NCBI RefSeq assembly: GCF_002979475.1
Contig: NZ_PCOY01000020.1
Location: 1-64,000, forward strand
DNA length: 64,000 nucleotides
Reading direction: 5' to 3'
Origin: Microbacterium sp. MYb62
GTDB lineage: Bacteria > Actinomycetota > Actinomycetes > Actinomycetales > Microbacteriaceae
Positions 7,638 through 15,720 of the stretch are shown here, piece by piece (within the stretch, counting starts at the first letter, position 1; each line of letters begins with the position of its first letter). The notes below the pieces were generated by a model. It was given only the letters and a program-made list of their open reading frames with translations. It was not told the origin of the DNA and searched no databases. The position numbers and the translations under genes were made by a program.

Positions 7638-9014
7638 ATGAAGTACGCAGACTCGATCGTCGACCTCGTCGGCGACACGCCCCTCGTGAAGCTCCAGCAC
7701 GTCACCGAGGGCGTCGCGTGCACGGTGCTCGTGAAGCTCGAGTACCTGAACCCCGGTGGTTCGTCGAAGGACCGCATCGCCGCACGGATCATCGACGCCG
7801 CCGAGGCCTCGGGCGACCTGAAGCCGGGTGGCACGATCGTCGAACCCACCAGTGGTAACACCGGAGTGGGCCTGGCGCTGGTCGCCCAGCAGCGCGGCTA
7901 CACCTGCGTATTCGTGCTGCCTGACAAGGTCGGCGAGGACAAGATCGACGTGCTGCGCGCCTACGGCGCCGAGGTCGTCGTGACCCCGACGTCGGTCGCG
8001 CCCGACAGCCCGGAGTCGTACTACAGCGTGAGCGATCGACTGGCCCGTGATATCCCCGGGGCGTTCAAGCCGAACCAGTACGAGAACCCGAACGGTCCGC
8101 GCAGCCACTACGAGACGACGGGCCCCGAGATCTGGCGCGACACCGACGGCGAGGTCACCCACTTCGTGGCCGGTGTCGGCACGGGCGGAACGATCACGGG
8201 CACGGGGCGGTATCTGCGCGAGATCTCCGCTGGCCGCGTACGCATCGTCGGCGTCGATCCCGAGGGCAGCGTCTACAGCGGGGGCACCGGGCGCCCGTAC
8301 CTCGTCGAGGGCGTGGGGGAAGACATCTGGCCCGGTGCATACGACCCGACGGTGCCGCACGAGATCGTGGCGGTCGGCGACGCCGAATCTTTCGCGATGA
8401 CCCGACGACTCGCTCGTGAGGAGGGCATCCTCGTGGGCGGATCGAGTGGCATGGCCGTCGTCGGCGCACTGCGGGTGGCTCGGGACCTGCCGGCGGATGC
8501 CGTGATGGTCGTGCTGCTTCCCGACGGCGGTCGCGGGTACCTCGGCAAGATCTTCAACGACGGATGGATGCGCTCGTACGGCTTCAGCGAAGTGGACGAC
8601 GGCGAGACCGTCGCTGACGTGCTCGCGGCCCGTCCGTCCCGACAGGGGGCGGGAATCCCCGACCTCGTGCACGCTCACCCGACCGACACCGTGCTGGAGG
8701 CGATCGGCATGATGACCGAGTACGACGTCTCGCAACTGGTCGTGCTCAGCGCCGAGCCGCCCGTCATGATGGGCGAGGTCGTCGGCACGGTCGATGAGAA
8801 GGGCTTGCTCGACCTGTTGTTCCGCGGCGAGGCGAATGCGACCGATGCCGTGGGCGCGCACGTGGGGGAGAGGCTTCCGCTCGTCGGCATCCACACCTCC
8901 GTCGCCCAGGCCAAGGCGGCGCTCGCCGAGGCCGATGCGCTGCTGGTCACGGAGGACGGCAAACCGCACACGGTGCTGACCCGTCAGGATCTCCTGGCGT
9001 ACCTGTCGCACTGA
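7638..9014 (+). CDS. cbs: Cystathionine beta-synthase
   Basis: 458 residues from ATG 7638, beginning MKYADSIVDLVGDTPLVKL. PLP-dependent fold II enzyme with Schiff-base Lys44 in NPGGSSKDR, TSGNTG substrate loop and GTGGTITG phosphate-binding loop. Two C-terminal CBS domains (about residues 335-458) distinguish it from plain cysteine synthase. It would condense serine with homocysteine to cystathionine. metB/cgl lies 76 bp downstream, giving the reverse transsulfuration route to cysteine. The start is set by the leaderless promoter. Confidence 0.93.
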   Translation: MKYADSIVDLVGDTPLVKLQHVTEGVACTVLVKLEYLNPGGSSKDRIAARIIDAAEASGDLKPGGTIVEPTSGNTGVGLALVAQQRGYTCVFVLPDKVGEDKIDVLRAYGAEVVVTPTSVAPDSPESYYSVSDRLARDIPGAFKPNQYENPNGPRSHYETTGPEIWRDTDGEVTHFVAGVGTGGTITGTGRYLREISAGRVRIVGVDPEGSVYSGGTGRPYLVEGVGEDIWPGAYDPTVPHEIVAVGDAESFAMTRRLAREEGILVGGSSGMAVVGALRVARDLPADAVMVVLLPDGGRGYLGKIFNDGWMRSYGFSEVDDGETVADVLAARPSRQGAGIPDLVHAHPTDTVLEAIGMMTEYDVSQLVVLSAEPPVMMGEVVGTVDEKGLLDLLFRGEANATDAVGAHVGERLPLVGIHTSVAQAKAALAEADALLVTEDGKPHTVLTRQDLLAYLSH

Positions 9015-9090
9015 GGAGTGCCCTCGGGAAACCGGACCCCGGGCGTAACGGGAGGGCCGCTGCGTGAGTGGCGGACGTAGGCTGAGAGGC

Positions 9091-10245
9091 ATGTCCGATC
9101 ACGCTTTCGCCACCCGAGCCATCCACGCAGGGCAAGCGCCCGACCCGGTCACGGGGGCGATCATCCCGCCGATCTACCAGTCGTCGACGCACGTGCAGGA
9201 CAGTGTCGGCGGCCTGCGTGCCGGATACGAGTACAACCGTGCCGGCAACCCGACGCGTTCCTCGCTCGAGACGCAGATCGCGGCCCTCGAAGGGGGAGCG
9301 GGCGCGCTCTCGTTCGCGTCGGGGCTCGCGGCGGAGGACGCGCTGCTGCGCGGCATCCTCAAGCCCGGGGACCACGTGCTGCTCGGCAACGACGTCTATG
9401 GCGGCACGTACCGGCTGCTCACCAAGGTGCTGGCGCCGTGGGGCATCGAAACGACGACCGTCGAACTCTCCGACGCCGACGTGCTCCGTGCGGCGATCCG
9501 TCCGGAGACGAAGATCGTGTGGTTGGAGACGCCGAGCAATCCGCTGCTGAAGATCGTCGACATCGCGCTGATCACCGAGATCGCGCACGCGGCCGGTGCG
9601 GTCGTGGTCGTGGACAACACCTTCGCCTCGCCCGCGCTGCAGCAGCCGCTCGCGCTCGGGGCCGACTTGGTCGTGCACTCCACGACCAAGTACCTGGGCG
9701 GGCACTCGGATGTGCTCGGCGGCGCGGTCGTGTTCGCAGACGACCGCTTCTTCGACCAGATCAAGTTCCAGCAGTTCGCGGTCGGCGCGGTCTCCGCGCC
9801 CCTCGACGCGTGGTTGACCACCCGCGGCATCAAGACCCTCGCCCTGCGGATGCGTCAGCACTCCGAGAACGCGCAGGCCATCGCCGAGTGGGCCTCCGCG
9901 CGCCCCGAATTCGCGCAGGTGTTCTTCCCCGGGCTCCCCTCGCACCCCGGACACGAGATCGCCGCGAAGCAGATGAGCGGCTTCGGAGGGATGCTGTCCT
10001 TCGGCCTCGCTGCGGGCGCCGATGCGGCACGGGCCTTCGTCGAGAGCACCTCGCTGTTCCAGCTCGCCGAGTCGCTGGGCGGAGTCGAGTCGCTCATCGG
10101 ATACCCGCCGGACATGACGCATGCGTCGGTGCGCGGCACGGAGCTCGCCGTGCCGGAGAACATCGTGCGCCTCTCGGTCGGCATCGAGGACGTGAGCGAC
10201 CTGATCGCCGACCTCGAACAGGGACTCGACCGCATCGCGGGCTGA
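9091..10245 (+). CDS. metB: Cystathionine gamma-synthase/gamma-lyase
   Basis: 384 residues from ATG 9091, 7 nt after a TAGGCT -10 box (9078-9083). Cys/Met-metabolism PLP enzyme with the lysine motif HSTTKYLGGH (Lys200) and conserved YNRAGNPTR near the N-terminus. Sequence alone does not separate gamma-synthase (methionine direction) from gamma-lyase (cysteine direction). The neighbouring cbs favours a lyase role in reverse transsulfuration. Confidence 0.9.
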   Translation: MSDHAFATRAIHAGQAPDPVTGAIIPPIYQSSTHVQDSVGGLRAGYEYNRAGNPTRSSLETQIAALEGGAGALSFASGLAAEDALLRGILKPGDHVLLGNDVYGGTYRLLTKVLAPWGIETTTVELSDADVLRAAIRPETKIVWLETPSNPLLKIVDIALITEIAHAAGAVVVVDNTFASPALQQPLALGADLVVHSTTKYLGGHSDVLGGAVVFADDRFFDQIKFQQFAVGAVSAPLDAWLTTRGIKTLALRMRQHSENAQAIAEWASARPEFAQVFFPGLPSHPGHEIAAKQMSGFGGMLSFGLAAGADAARAFVESTSLFQLAESLGGVESLIGYPPDMTHASVRGTELAVPENIVRLSVGIEDVSDLIADLEQGLDRIAG

Positions 10246-10404
10246 CCTCCACGACGCGGGATCCGACACGCACCTCCGGTCTGCTCCGGGGGTGCGTTTC
10301 CGGTCGCACGGCGGGACGGACGAGGGCAGGTCGGCGGTAGCATGGCCTCTTCCCCCGGCCGAATCGATTCGACCGCGCATCTCCCCGAACTCTGGAAGGA
10401 CGTC

Positions 10405-11808
10405 GTGTCCGACGCTCCCCGCACTGACTCCATCCCCGTCGCGCCGCCGGAAGATCGTCCCATCGACGACGACGCCGCCGCGCCGCAGCCCGAACGCACC
10501 GCGACCGGCAGCATCCGCACCTCCACCGCGACCGGGGCGATCCGCACCCTCGGCGCGAACCCGGCGACCGCGCCGATCATGCTGCACCCGGGAGACGCCA
10601 TCTCCCTCGGCCGCCGGACGCTCTACATCATCCTGCTCGGTGCGCTCACGGCCCTCGGCCCGTTCACGATCGACCTGTACCTCCCGGCCTTCCCGGTGCT
10701 GGAACAAGACTTCCAGACCACCGCCGCCGCGATCCAGTTGACCCTCACGGGCACGATGATCGGCTTCGCGCTCGGCCAGCTCGTGGTCGGACCGCTCAGT
10801 GACAAAGTCGGTCGTCGGGTGCCGCTGATCGTGGTCACGGCGCTGCACGTGCTCGCCAGCGTCGGCGCGGCCTTCGCGCCGGATCTCGCGCTGCTCAGCG
10901 TGGCTCGTGTCCTCATGGGTGTCGGGGCCGCAGCCGGTGGCGTCGTGGCCATGGCCATCGTGCGCGACCTGTTCGGCGGACGTCGGCTGGTCGTGATGCT
11001 CTCGCGGCTCGCGCTGGTGTCGGGTGTGGCTCCGGTGATCGCGCCCCTGATCGGCTCCTGGCTGCTGACGCTCATGCCCTGGCGCGGGATCTTCGGTGTC
11101 CTCGCGGCCTACGGCGTGGTGATGCTGCTGTCGACGGTCCTGTTCATCCCGGAGACGCTGCCTGTCGCCCGACGACAGGACCGCGGCGGAGCCACCATGC
11201 TGCAGCGCTACCGGTCGGTGCTGTCGGACCGCGTGTTCCTCGGCGTGCTCGTGATCGGCGGCATGACGTTCTCCGGGCTGTTCTCCTACCTCTCGGCGTC
11301 GCCCTTCCTGTTCCAGGTGACGCACGGACTGGACGCCCAGCAGTACGGCCTGCTGTTCGCGGTGAACTCGCTCGGCGTCGTCGTCGGCGTGCAGACCGCA
11401 TCCCGGCTCGCCGCGCGCTTCGGGCCGCAGTGGGTCATGGCCTACTCGACTGCGGTCCTGCTGCTCGCCGGAGTGGCGATCATCGTCACCGACCAGCTCG
11501 GACTCGGGCTGTGGGGCACGGTCATCCCCCTGTTCGTCTTCATGACGGCGTGCGGGTTCACCTTCCCCAACGTGCAGGTGCTGGCGCTCGACCGCCACGG
11601 CAAGGCCGCCGGAACCGCGGCATCCATCATCGGCGCGACGAACTTCGGCGTCGCCGGACTCATCTCGCCGGTCGTCGGCTGGCTCTCCCATGACGCCGGC
11701 ATCACGGCGACGACCATGGCGTCCGTCATGGTCGGCTGCGCTGCGATCGGCATCCTGTCGCTGTGGTTCGTGGTGCGCCCGCGCACGGTCGGGATGCTCA
11801 CTCCCTGA
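10405..11808 (+). CDS. Bcr/CflA-type multidrug efflux MFS transporter
   Basis: 467 residues from GTG 10405, which has GGAAGGA just upstream. An ATG at 10342 is also in frame, but a TAGCAT -10-like box overlaps it. The first ~55 residues are a Pro/Ala/Thr-rich tail. Twelve membrane segments follow, with the drug/H+ antiporter signature GPFTIDLYLPAFPVL in helix 1 and GQLVVGPLSDKVGRR in loop 2-3. Predicted proton-driven drug or metabolite exporter; substrate unknown. Confidence 0.88.
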   Translation: MSDAPRTDSIPVAPPEDRPIDDDAAAPQPERTATGSIRTSTATGAIRTLGANPATAPIMLHPGDAISLGRRTLYIILLGALTALGPFTIDLYLPAFPVLEQDFQTTAAAIQLTLTGTMIGFALGQLVVGPLSDKVGRRVPLIVVTALHVLASVGAAFAPDLALLSVARVLMGVGAAAGGVVAMAIVRDLFGGRRLVVMLSRLALVSGVAPVIAPLIGSWLLTLMPWRGIFGVLAAYGVVMLLSTVLFIPETLPVARRQDRGGATMLQRYRSVLSDRVFLGVLVIGGMTFSGLFSYLSASPFLFQVTHGLDAQQYGLLFAVNSLGVVVGVQTASRLAARFGPQWVMAYSTAVLLLAGVAIIVTDQLGLGLWGTVIPLFVFMTACGFTFPNVQVLALDRHGKAAGTAASIIGATNFGVAGLISPVVGWLSHDAGITATTMASVMVGCAAIGILSLWFVVRPRTVGMLTP

Positions 11809-11839
11809 TCGTTCAGGACCGATCCGCCAGAATGGGACG

Positions 11840-12469
11840 ATGAACAGGCGGATGCTGCTGTGGTGGGGGGTGGGCCTCCTCGCGCTCGCGACGGCGCTCG
11901 GTGCCGTGGTGGTGTTCGCCTCCCCGGAGACGCCCGGGTTCGACCACTGGTGGAATGAGACGATCGCCGGCGCTCGCGCCGACTGGATGGTCGACTTCGC
12001 CCTCGTGCTGAACTGGATCGGCGGCGGGTGGGTGGCCATCCTCGGAGTGCCGCTGCTGGCGATCCTCGCGCTCGTGATCGCGCGCCGGTGGCGTGGTGCG
12101 GTGTTCGCCGCACTCTGCTTCGCCGCCAGCGCGGGCGCTGTCCAGGTGCTCAAGCAGCTCTTCGGTCGCGCACGGCCGGACGACATGCTGGTGGTGAGCG
12201 ACTACGGCTCCTTCCCCTCCGGGCACACCGCGAACGCGGCGACGATCGCCCTCGTGCTCTGGGTGCTCTTCCCGCGGGTGTGGGTCGCGATCGTCGGCGC
12301 CGCGTGGGTGCTCGCGATGGCGCTCTCGCGGACGTTCCTCTCGGTGCACTGGGCGAGCGATACGCTCGGGGGAGCACTCGTCGGCGCCGGTGTGGTCCTG
12401 GTGCTCGCGGCCTGGCTGCTCCCGTGGGTGCAGCGGACGACGTCCGCGGCTGACGCGCCGATAGGCTGA
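11840..12469 (+). CDS. PAP2-family membrane phosphatase
   Basis: 209 residues from ATG 11840, 6 nt after the -10-like CAGAAT. About five to six membrane helices. The three phosphatase motifs are present: KQLFGRARP, FPSGHTAN and SRTFLSVHWASD. Likely dephosphorylates a lipid phosphate or pyrophosphate (phosphatidate or undecaprenyl pyrophosphate type) at the outer membrane face. The exact substrate cannot be read from the sequence. Confidence 0.9.
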   Translation: MNRRMLLWWGVGLLALATALGAVVVFASPETPGFDHWWNETIAGARADWMVDFALVLNWIGGGWVAILGVPLLAILALVIARRWRGAVFAALCFAASAGAVQVLKQLFGRARPDDMLVVSDYGSFPSGHTANAATIALVLWVLFPRVWVAIVGAAWVLAMALSRTFLSVHWASDTLGGALVGAGVVLVLAAWLLPWVQRTTSAADAPIG

Positions 12470-12498
12470 CAAGACCTGTTCCCTCCCGAGGAGTCGTC

Positions 12499-13101
12499 GT
12501 GTCTCGCATCCGCCCGTACCGCCCCACCGACCGTGCCGCGCTGTACGACATCTGCGTGAAGACGGCGGATGCCGGAGCGGATGCGACGGGCATCCTCTCC
12601 GACGACTCGCTGTGGGGCGATCTGTTCGCGGTGCCCTACGCCGAGCGGCATCCGGATCTGGCGTGGGTCGTGGAGAGCGACGACGAGCGCACGATCGGCT
12701 ACATCGTCGCGACCGATGACACCGACGCCTTCTACACGTGGTTCCGCGATGAGTGGTGGCCGACGCTCGAGGGGCGGTATCCGCGGCCGTCCGAGGTCAT
12801 CAGCCGGGAGGACCGGATGATCGACTACGGCTACAGCCGCGCGCCCGGGATCGAGCCGAACACGGTCGGCCACCCCGCACATCTGCACATCGACCTGCTG
12901 GCGGAGACCCAGGGGCAGGGGCTCGGGCGTCAGCTCATGGGGACGCTGTTCGCCGAGCTGACCGGCCGCGGTGTGCGCGGACTGCACCTGGGCATCGACC
13001 CGGACAACGCGGGGGCCGCCGCCTTCTACGAGCGACTCGGCATGACGCGCCTCCCCGCCGCTCCCGGTGGACAGATCTACGGCGTGCGCTTCGACGGCTG
13101 A
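12499..13101 (+). CDS. GNAT-family N-acetyltransferase
   Basis: 200 residues from GTG 12499, with CGAGGAG upstream. The acetyl-CoA loop is Q/R-x-x-G-x-G/A-like (ETQGQGLGRQLMG, about residue 135), followed by the C-terminal GIDPDNAGAAAFYERLGM typical of GNAT enzymes. It resembles the acetyltransferase-like proteins related to O-GlcNAcase C-terminal domains. Substrate unknown. A TAGGCT box about 12463 may be its promoter. Confidence 0.88.
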   Translation: MSRIRPYRPTDRAALYDICVKTADAGADATGILSDDSLWGDLFAVPYAERHPDLAWVVESDDERTIGYIVATDDTDAFYTWFRDEWWPTLEGRYPRPSEVISREDRMIDYGYSRAPGIEPNTVGHPAHLHIDLLAETQGQGLGRQLMGTLFAELTGRGVRGLHLGIDPDNAGAAAFYERLGMTRLPAAPGGQIYGVRFDG

Positions 13102-13235
13102 CGTCGTCCTCGCCGCCCGATACGGCGATCGGTGTGGATGCTCCTCGTCGCGTGCTCGCCGCGGAATCCGGTCTGTGCGTCGCCGACATCATCTGGCAGA
13201 CGCTGGATGCCGGTTCGTGGGGAGTGCTCCCGATC

Positions 13236-13255
13236 TGGCGGTGGCGGCGGGATTC
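13236..13255. repeat. Near-copy of the tRNA-Ser 3' end
   Basis: These 20 bp match 13342-13361 (the complement of the CCA, discriminator, acceptor arm and start of the T-arm of tRNA-Ser) with one mismatch, in the same orientation. Such duplications are left by tRNA-targeted integration or decayed tRNA copies. No integrase is present. Confidence 0.65.
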
Positions 13256-13297
13256 CAGTGATCGCTGCGCTCGCTCCTCCCGGATCCCGTGCCCGAC

Positions 13298-13341
13298 AAC
13301 ACGAGAAGAGCCTCCGCTGGTGCGGAGGCTCTTCTCGTGTT
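13298..13341 (-). terminator. Terminator of tRNA-Ser
   Basis: A perfect 20-bp stem (13298-13317 with 13322-13341) and 4-nt loop directly abutting the tRNA 3' CCA. It would end the minus-strand tRNA transcript. Confidence 0.85.
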
Positions 13342-13429
13342 TGGCGGTGACGGCGGGATTCGAACCCGCGGTTGCTTGCACAACACACGCTTTCCAAGCG
13401 TGCTCCTTCGGCCGCTCGGACACGTCACC
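13342..13429 (-). tRNA. tRNA-Ser (anticodon GGA)
   Basis: 88 nt including an encoded CCA (13342-13344). Acceptor arm GGTGACG/CGTCACC, anticodon stem CACGC/GCGTG around loop TTGGAAA, the long variable arm of a class II tRNA, and T-arm GGTTCGAATCC. It reads UCC/UCU serine codons. A -10 box TAGGAT on the minus strand (complement of 13446-13451) precedes it. Confidence 0.97.
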
Positions 13430-13504
13430 AAGGAACAACCTGTCCATCCTATCCGATCGACCGGGTGCGACGTGACAGGGGCTGTGAGAGGTGGGCATGC
13501 AAGG

Positions 13505-13552
13505 CATGTGTGGAATATTGCATGTCACATGTGACTCAGATAGCCTCATGTG
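13505..13552 (+). promoter_or_regulatory. Promoter and putative operator of the daptide operon
   Basis: -35 TTGCAT (13518-13523), 17-bp spacer, -10 TAGCCT (13541-13546). The spacer contains a perfect palindrome GTCACATGTGAC (13524-13535). CATGTG occurs three times, at 13505, 13528 and 13547. This arrangement suggests a dimeric regulator binding inside the promoter; no regulator gene lies in the cluster. Confidence 0.65.
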
Positions 13553-13597
13553 AGGACGAAAAGCCTTCACTGGGGATGCGACGTCCTGAGGGGGAGC

Positions 13598-14671
13598 ATG
13601 CGCGCGAACTCGGTCACGGCACCACGAAGCGACCACCGCACCACGACGGCATTCGAGCAGTACGTCAGCGGAAGACGCGCGATCCTCGAGGGCGCGGTGT
13701 TCTTCCTCGAGTCCGGGGAGCATGTCGCGGAGGTGCTGAGCCAGGCCGGACCCGGCGATGTCGTGTTCGCTCCGACGGGCTCGGCCCTGCATCGCGACCC
13801 GCGGGTCGTCGGATACGACGGGAGGTTTCGCGAGCCGGGTGACGAGATGATGCTCGGCGACAGACGCAGCTACGAATTGCAGGACTACGTCGCGGCGCCG
13901 TTCATCACGATCCTCGCGCCCACCGTCATCCGGCAGGGTCGCGCGGAGGGAGTGGCTGCGTTCCTCGGCGATGCCGACATGGCGAGGGACTCCGGTGTCT
14001 TCGTCGATCAGCTGCTGAGCAACGCCGTGCTCCTCGACTCGATCGCGTCGTTCCTCGGTGCCGACCCCGCGGGCGACTCGCTCGTACGCGTGCATATGAC
14101 CCGGGACGGCGAGTACCGCGACGGGCCGGACGGCCTCCTCCTCGGCGTGACCGGCGATGAACGCGCGGATCTCGAAGCCCGTGCGCTCGAAGAGGCAGGG
14201 CGAGGGCGGGCGTTCGCGTGCATCGTCGACTGCGGGATGCTCGAGGCCGACCTCGACGACCGGCCGTGGCTCGCGAGGTACGTGGGTGCGCTCGATCTGC
14301 TGCGTCATTGGGACGGTGTCCCGAGCCGTCCCGCCATCTCGGGCTTCGGCGGGCACCTCGTTCGAGCACTCGAAGACCTTCCCGCGCTCGCGGGAGCCGT
14401 CTCCGCGGACGCGCCGTACCTCCTCACCGGTGACGGTGAGGAGTACGTCTTGATCGATGCGGCGCGCGGCAGACGCTTCCGGCTCGGAATCGACGCCGCA
14501 CGCGCGGCCGAATGTCTCATCGCGACGGCGGACGAGGCTGCGGCATCGGCCCTGCTCGCTGCGGAGACCGGTCAGCGGGTCGGCAGCGTCGCCCCGGTGG
14601 TGCGCGAGCTCCAGGCGAGGTTCGCGGCGGCCGGCCTCCACCTCACCGCGAACCGACGGGATGGTGCCTGA
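13598..14671 (+). CDS. Daptide biosynthesis RiPP-recognition protein, copy 1
   Basis: 357 residues from ATG 13598, preceded by GAGGGGGAG. First gene of the daptide cluster. A central block (GFRE/RFREPGDEMMLGDR, then YELQDYVAAPF) is shared with the next gene. The C-terminal ~80 residues (from about 268, APYLLTGDGEEYVLIDAA) look like a PqqD-type winged-helix RiPP recognition element. By analogy with daptide clusters it would bind the precursor leader and present the C-terminus to the oxidative decarboxylase. No catalytic motif was recognised. The RRE assignment is by pattern, not profile search. Confidence 0.72.
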   Translation: MRANSVTAPRSDHRTTTAFEQYVSGRRAILEGAVFFLESGEHVAEVLSQAGPGDVVFAPTGSALHRDPRVVGYDGRFREPGDEMMLGDRRSYELQDYVAAPFITILAPTVIRQGRAEGVAAFLGDADMARDSGVFVDQLLSNAVLLDSIASFLGADPAGDSLVRVHMTRDGEYRDGPDGLLLGVTGDERADLEARALEEAGRGRAFACIVDCGMLEADLDDRPWLARYVGALDLLRHWDGVPSRPAISGFGGHLVRALEDLPALAGAVSADAPYLLTGDGEEYVLIDAARGRRFRLGIDAARAAECLIATADEAAASALLAAETGQRVGSVAPVVRELQARFAAAGLHLTANRRDGA

Positions 14672-15720
14672 TGCAAGACGGGGGCGAGGGATCCGACCCG
14701 GAGGTCGTCGGCGCCCGGGCTCTCCGGGAATGGGTCACCGGAGAGCAGAACGAGTATTCGCGGGTGTTCCTCCTCGACAGCGGAGCCGCCGCCGACGGCA
14801 TCACCGGCGCGGCCGGACCCGAAGACGCGGTTCTTCTGCCCGTGGGGAGCGGACCGTATGACGGCCCGGCTCGAGCCGTCCCCTACAGCGGCGGATTTCG
14901 TGAGATCGGAGACGAGCTCTTCTTCGGCGAACGCGGCGTCGAGCTCCAGGACTACATCGCCGCGTCGTTCGTGCAGATCGTCGGCCCCACAGCGGTGTGC
15001 CTCGTCGACGAGCCGAGCTGCCGGGCCTTCGTCGACGACGCGGAGCTCGCTCGCCGGACGGGCGTCTTTCCGTCGGCCCTGCTCGACCCCCGGGTCCTCC
15101 TCGCGAATCGCCGCGCTCTGGTGAATCCCGATGGTCTCGAGACCCCTCGCGCCATCAGGGTGGGTACGGACGGCGCGATCAGCCTCGGCGTGCAGGGGGA
15201 GGTCATCGGCGACGTCGACGACCTGCAGACGGTGCTCGCGGTCCCTCTCCCACGTGCCGCGGTGTGGGGATACCGAGCACCCGGAGATCTGCTCGCGGCC
15301 GACCACCGAGGTCGTGAGTGGATCGAGCGCTACCTCGACGCCACGGATCTGATGAAGATGCTCCGCCTTGCGAACGGTGCCGTCAAGATTTCCGGATTCG
15401 GCTGGTCCCTCACCGACGATGACCTCGCGGATGCCGAACCGGTCACCGCGGATCCGTTCCTGCTGGAGACCGCTGAAGGCTTCATGCTCGCCGACACGAG
15501 GACTCTGCGCCGCCAGTCGCTCTCGCCGGTGACCGCCGAAGTGGTCGCCGTGACACAGAGCTCCAGCACACCGGAGGTCGCTGCCGAGCGCCTGGCGCGG
15601 CGACTCGGCACGCGCAGGTCGGCAGCGGAGGCCCTGTGCCACGAAGCCGTCACCGTGCTCGACATCCACTTCGGCAGGCGGGTCTCAGCCTCGTGCCCGA
15701 CGAATGGGGGCGGAAGGTGA
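14671..15720 (+). CDS. Daptide biosynthesis RiPP-recognition-like protein, copy 2
   Basis: 349 residues from ATG 14671, overlapping the previous stop by one base. It is a diverged paralogue of copy 1: both share FRE-x-GDE, ELQDY-(V/I)-AA and a C-terminal RRE-like domain (from about 258, DPFLLETAEGFMLADTRT). The spacing of shared blocks is nearly the same over the full length. The pair may form a heterodimer, or one copy may be structural. Its individual role is not known. Confidence 0.68.
   Translation: MQDGGEGSDPEVVGARALREWVTGEQNEYSRVFLLDSGAAADGITGAAGPEDAVLLPVGSGPYDGPARAVPYSGGFREIGDELFFGERGVELQDYIAASFVQIVGPTAVCLVDEPSCRAFVDDAELARRTGVFPSALLDPRVLLANRRALVNPDGLETPRAIRVGTDGAISLGVQGEVIGDVDDLQTVLAVPLPRAAVWGYRAPGDLLAADHRGREWIERYLDATDLMKMLRLANGAVKISGFGWSLTDDDLADAEPVTADPFLLETAEGFMLADTRTLRRQSLSPVTAEVVAVTQSSSTPEVAAERLARRLGTRRSAAEALCHEAVTVLDIHFGRRVSASCPTNGGGR

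Noticed and set aside
8947..12186. Very long antisense open frame (over 1000 codons) on the minus strand
   Set aside because: It lies opposite well-supported genes (cbs end, metB, MFS, PAP2). High GC content keeps antisense frames open, and its translation is low-complexity with no domain.
13298..13341. Long hairpin read as a separate small RNA
   Set aside because: It abuts the tRNA CCA end and is best explained as the tRNA terminator.
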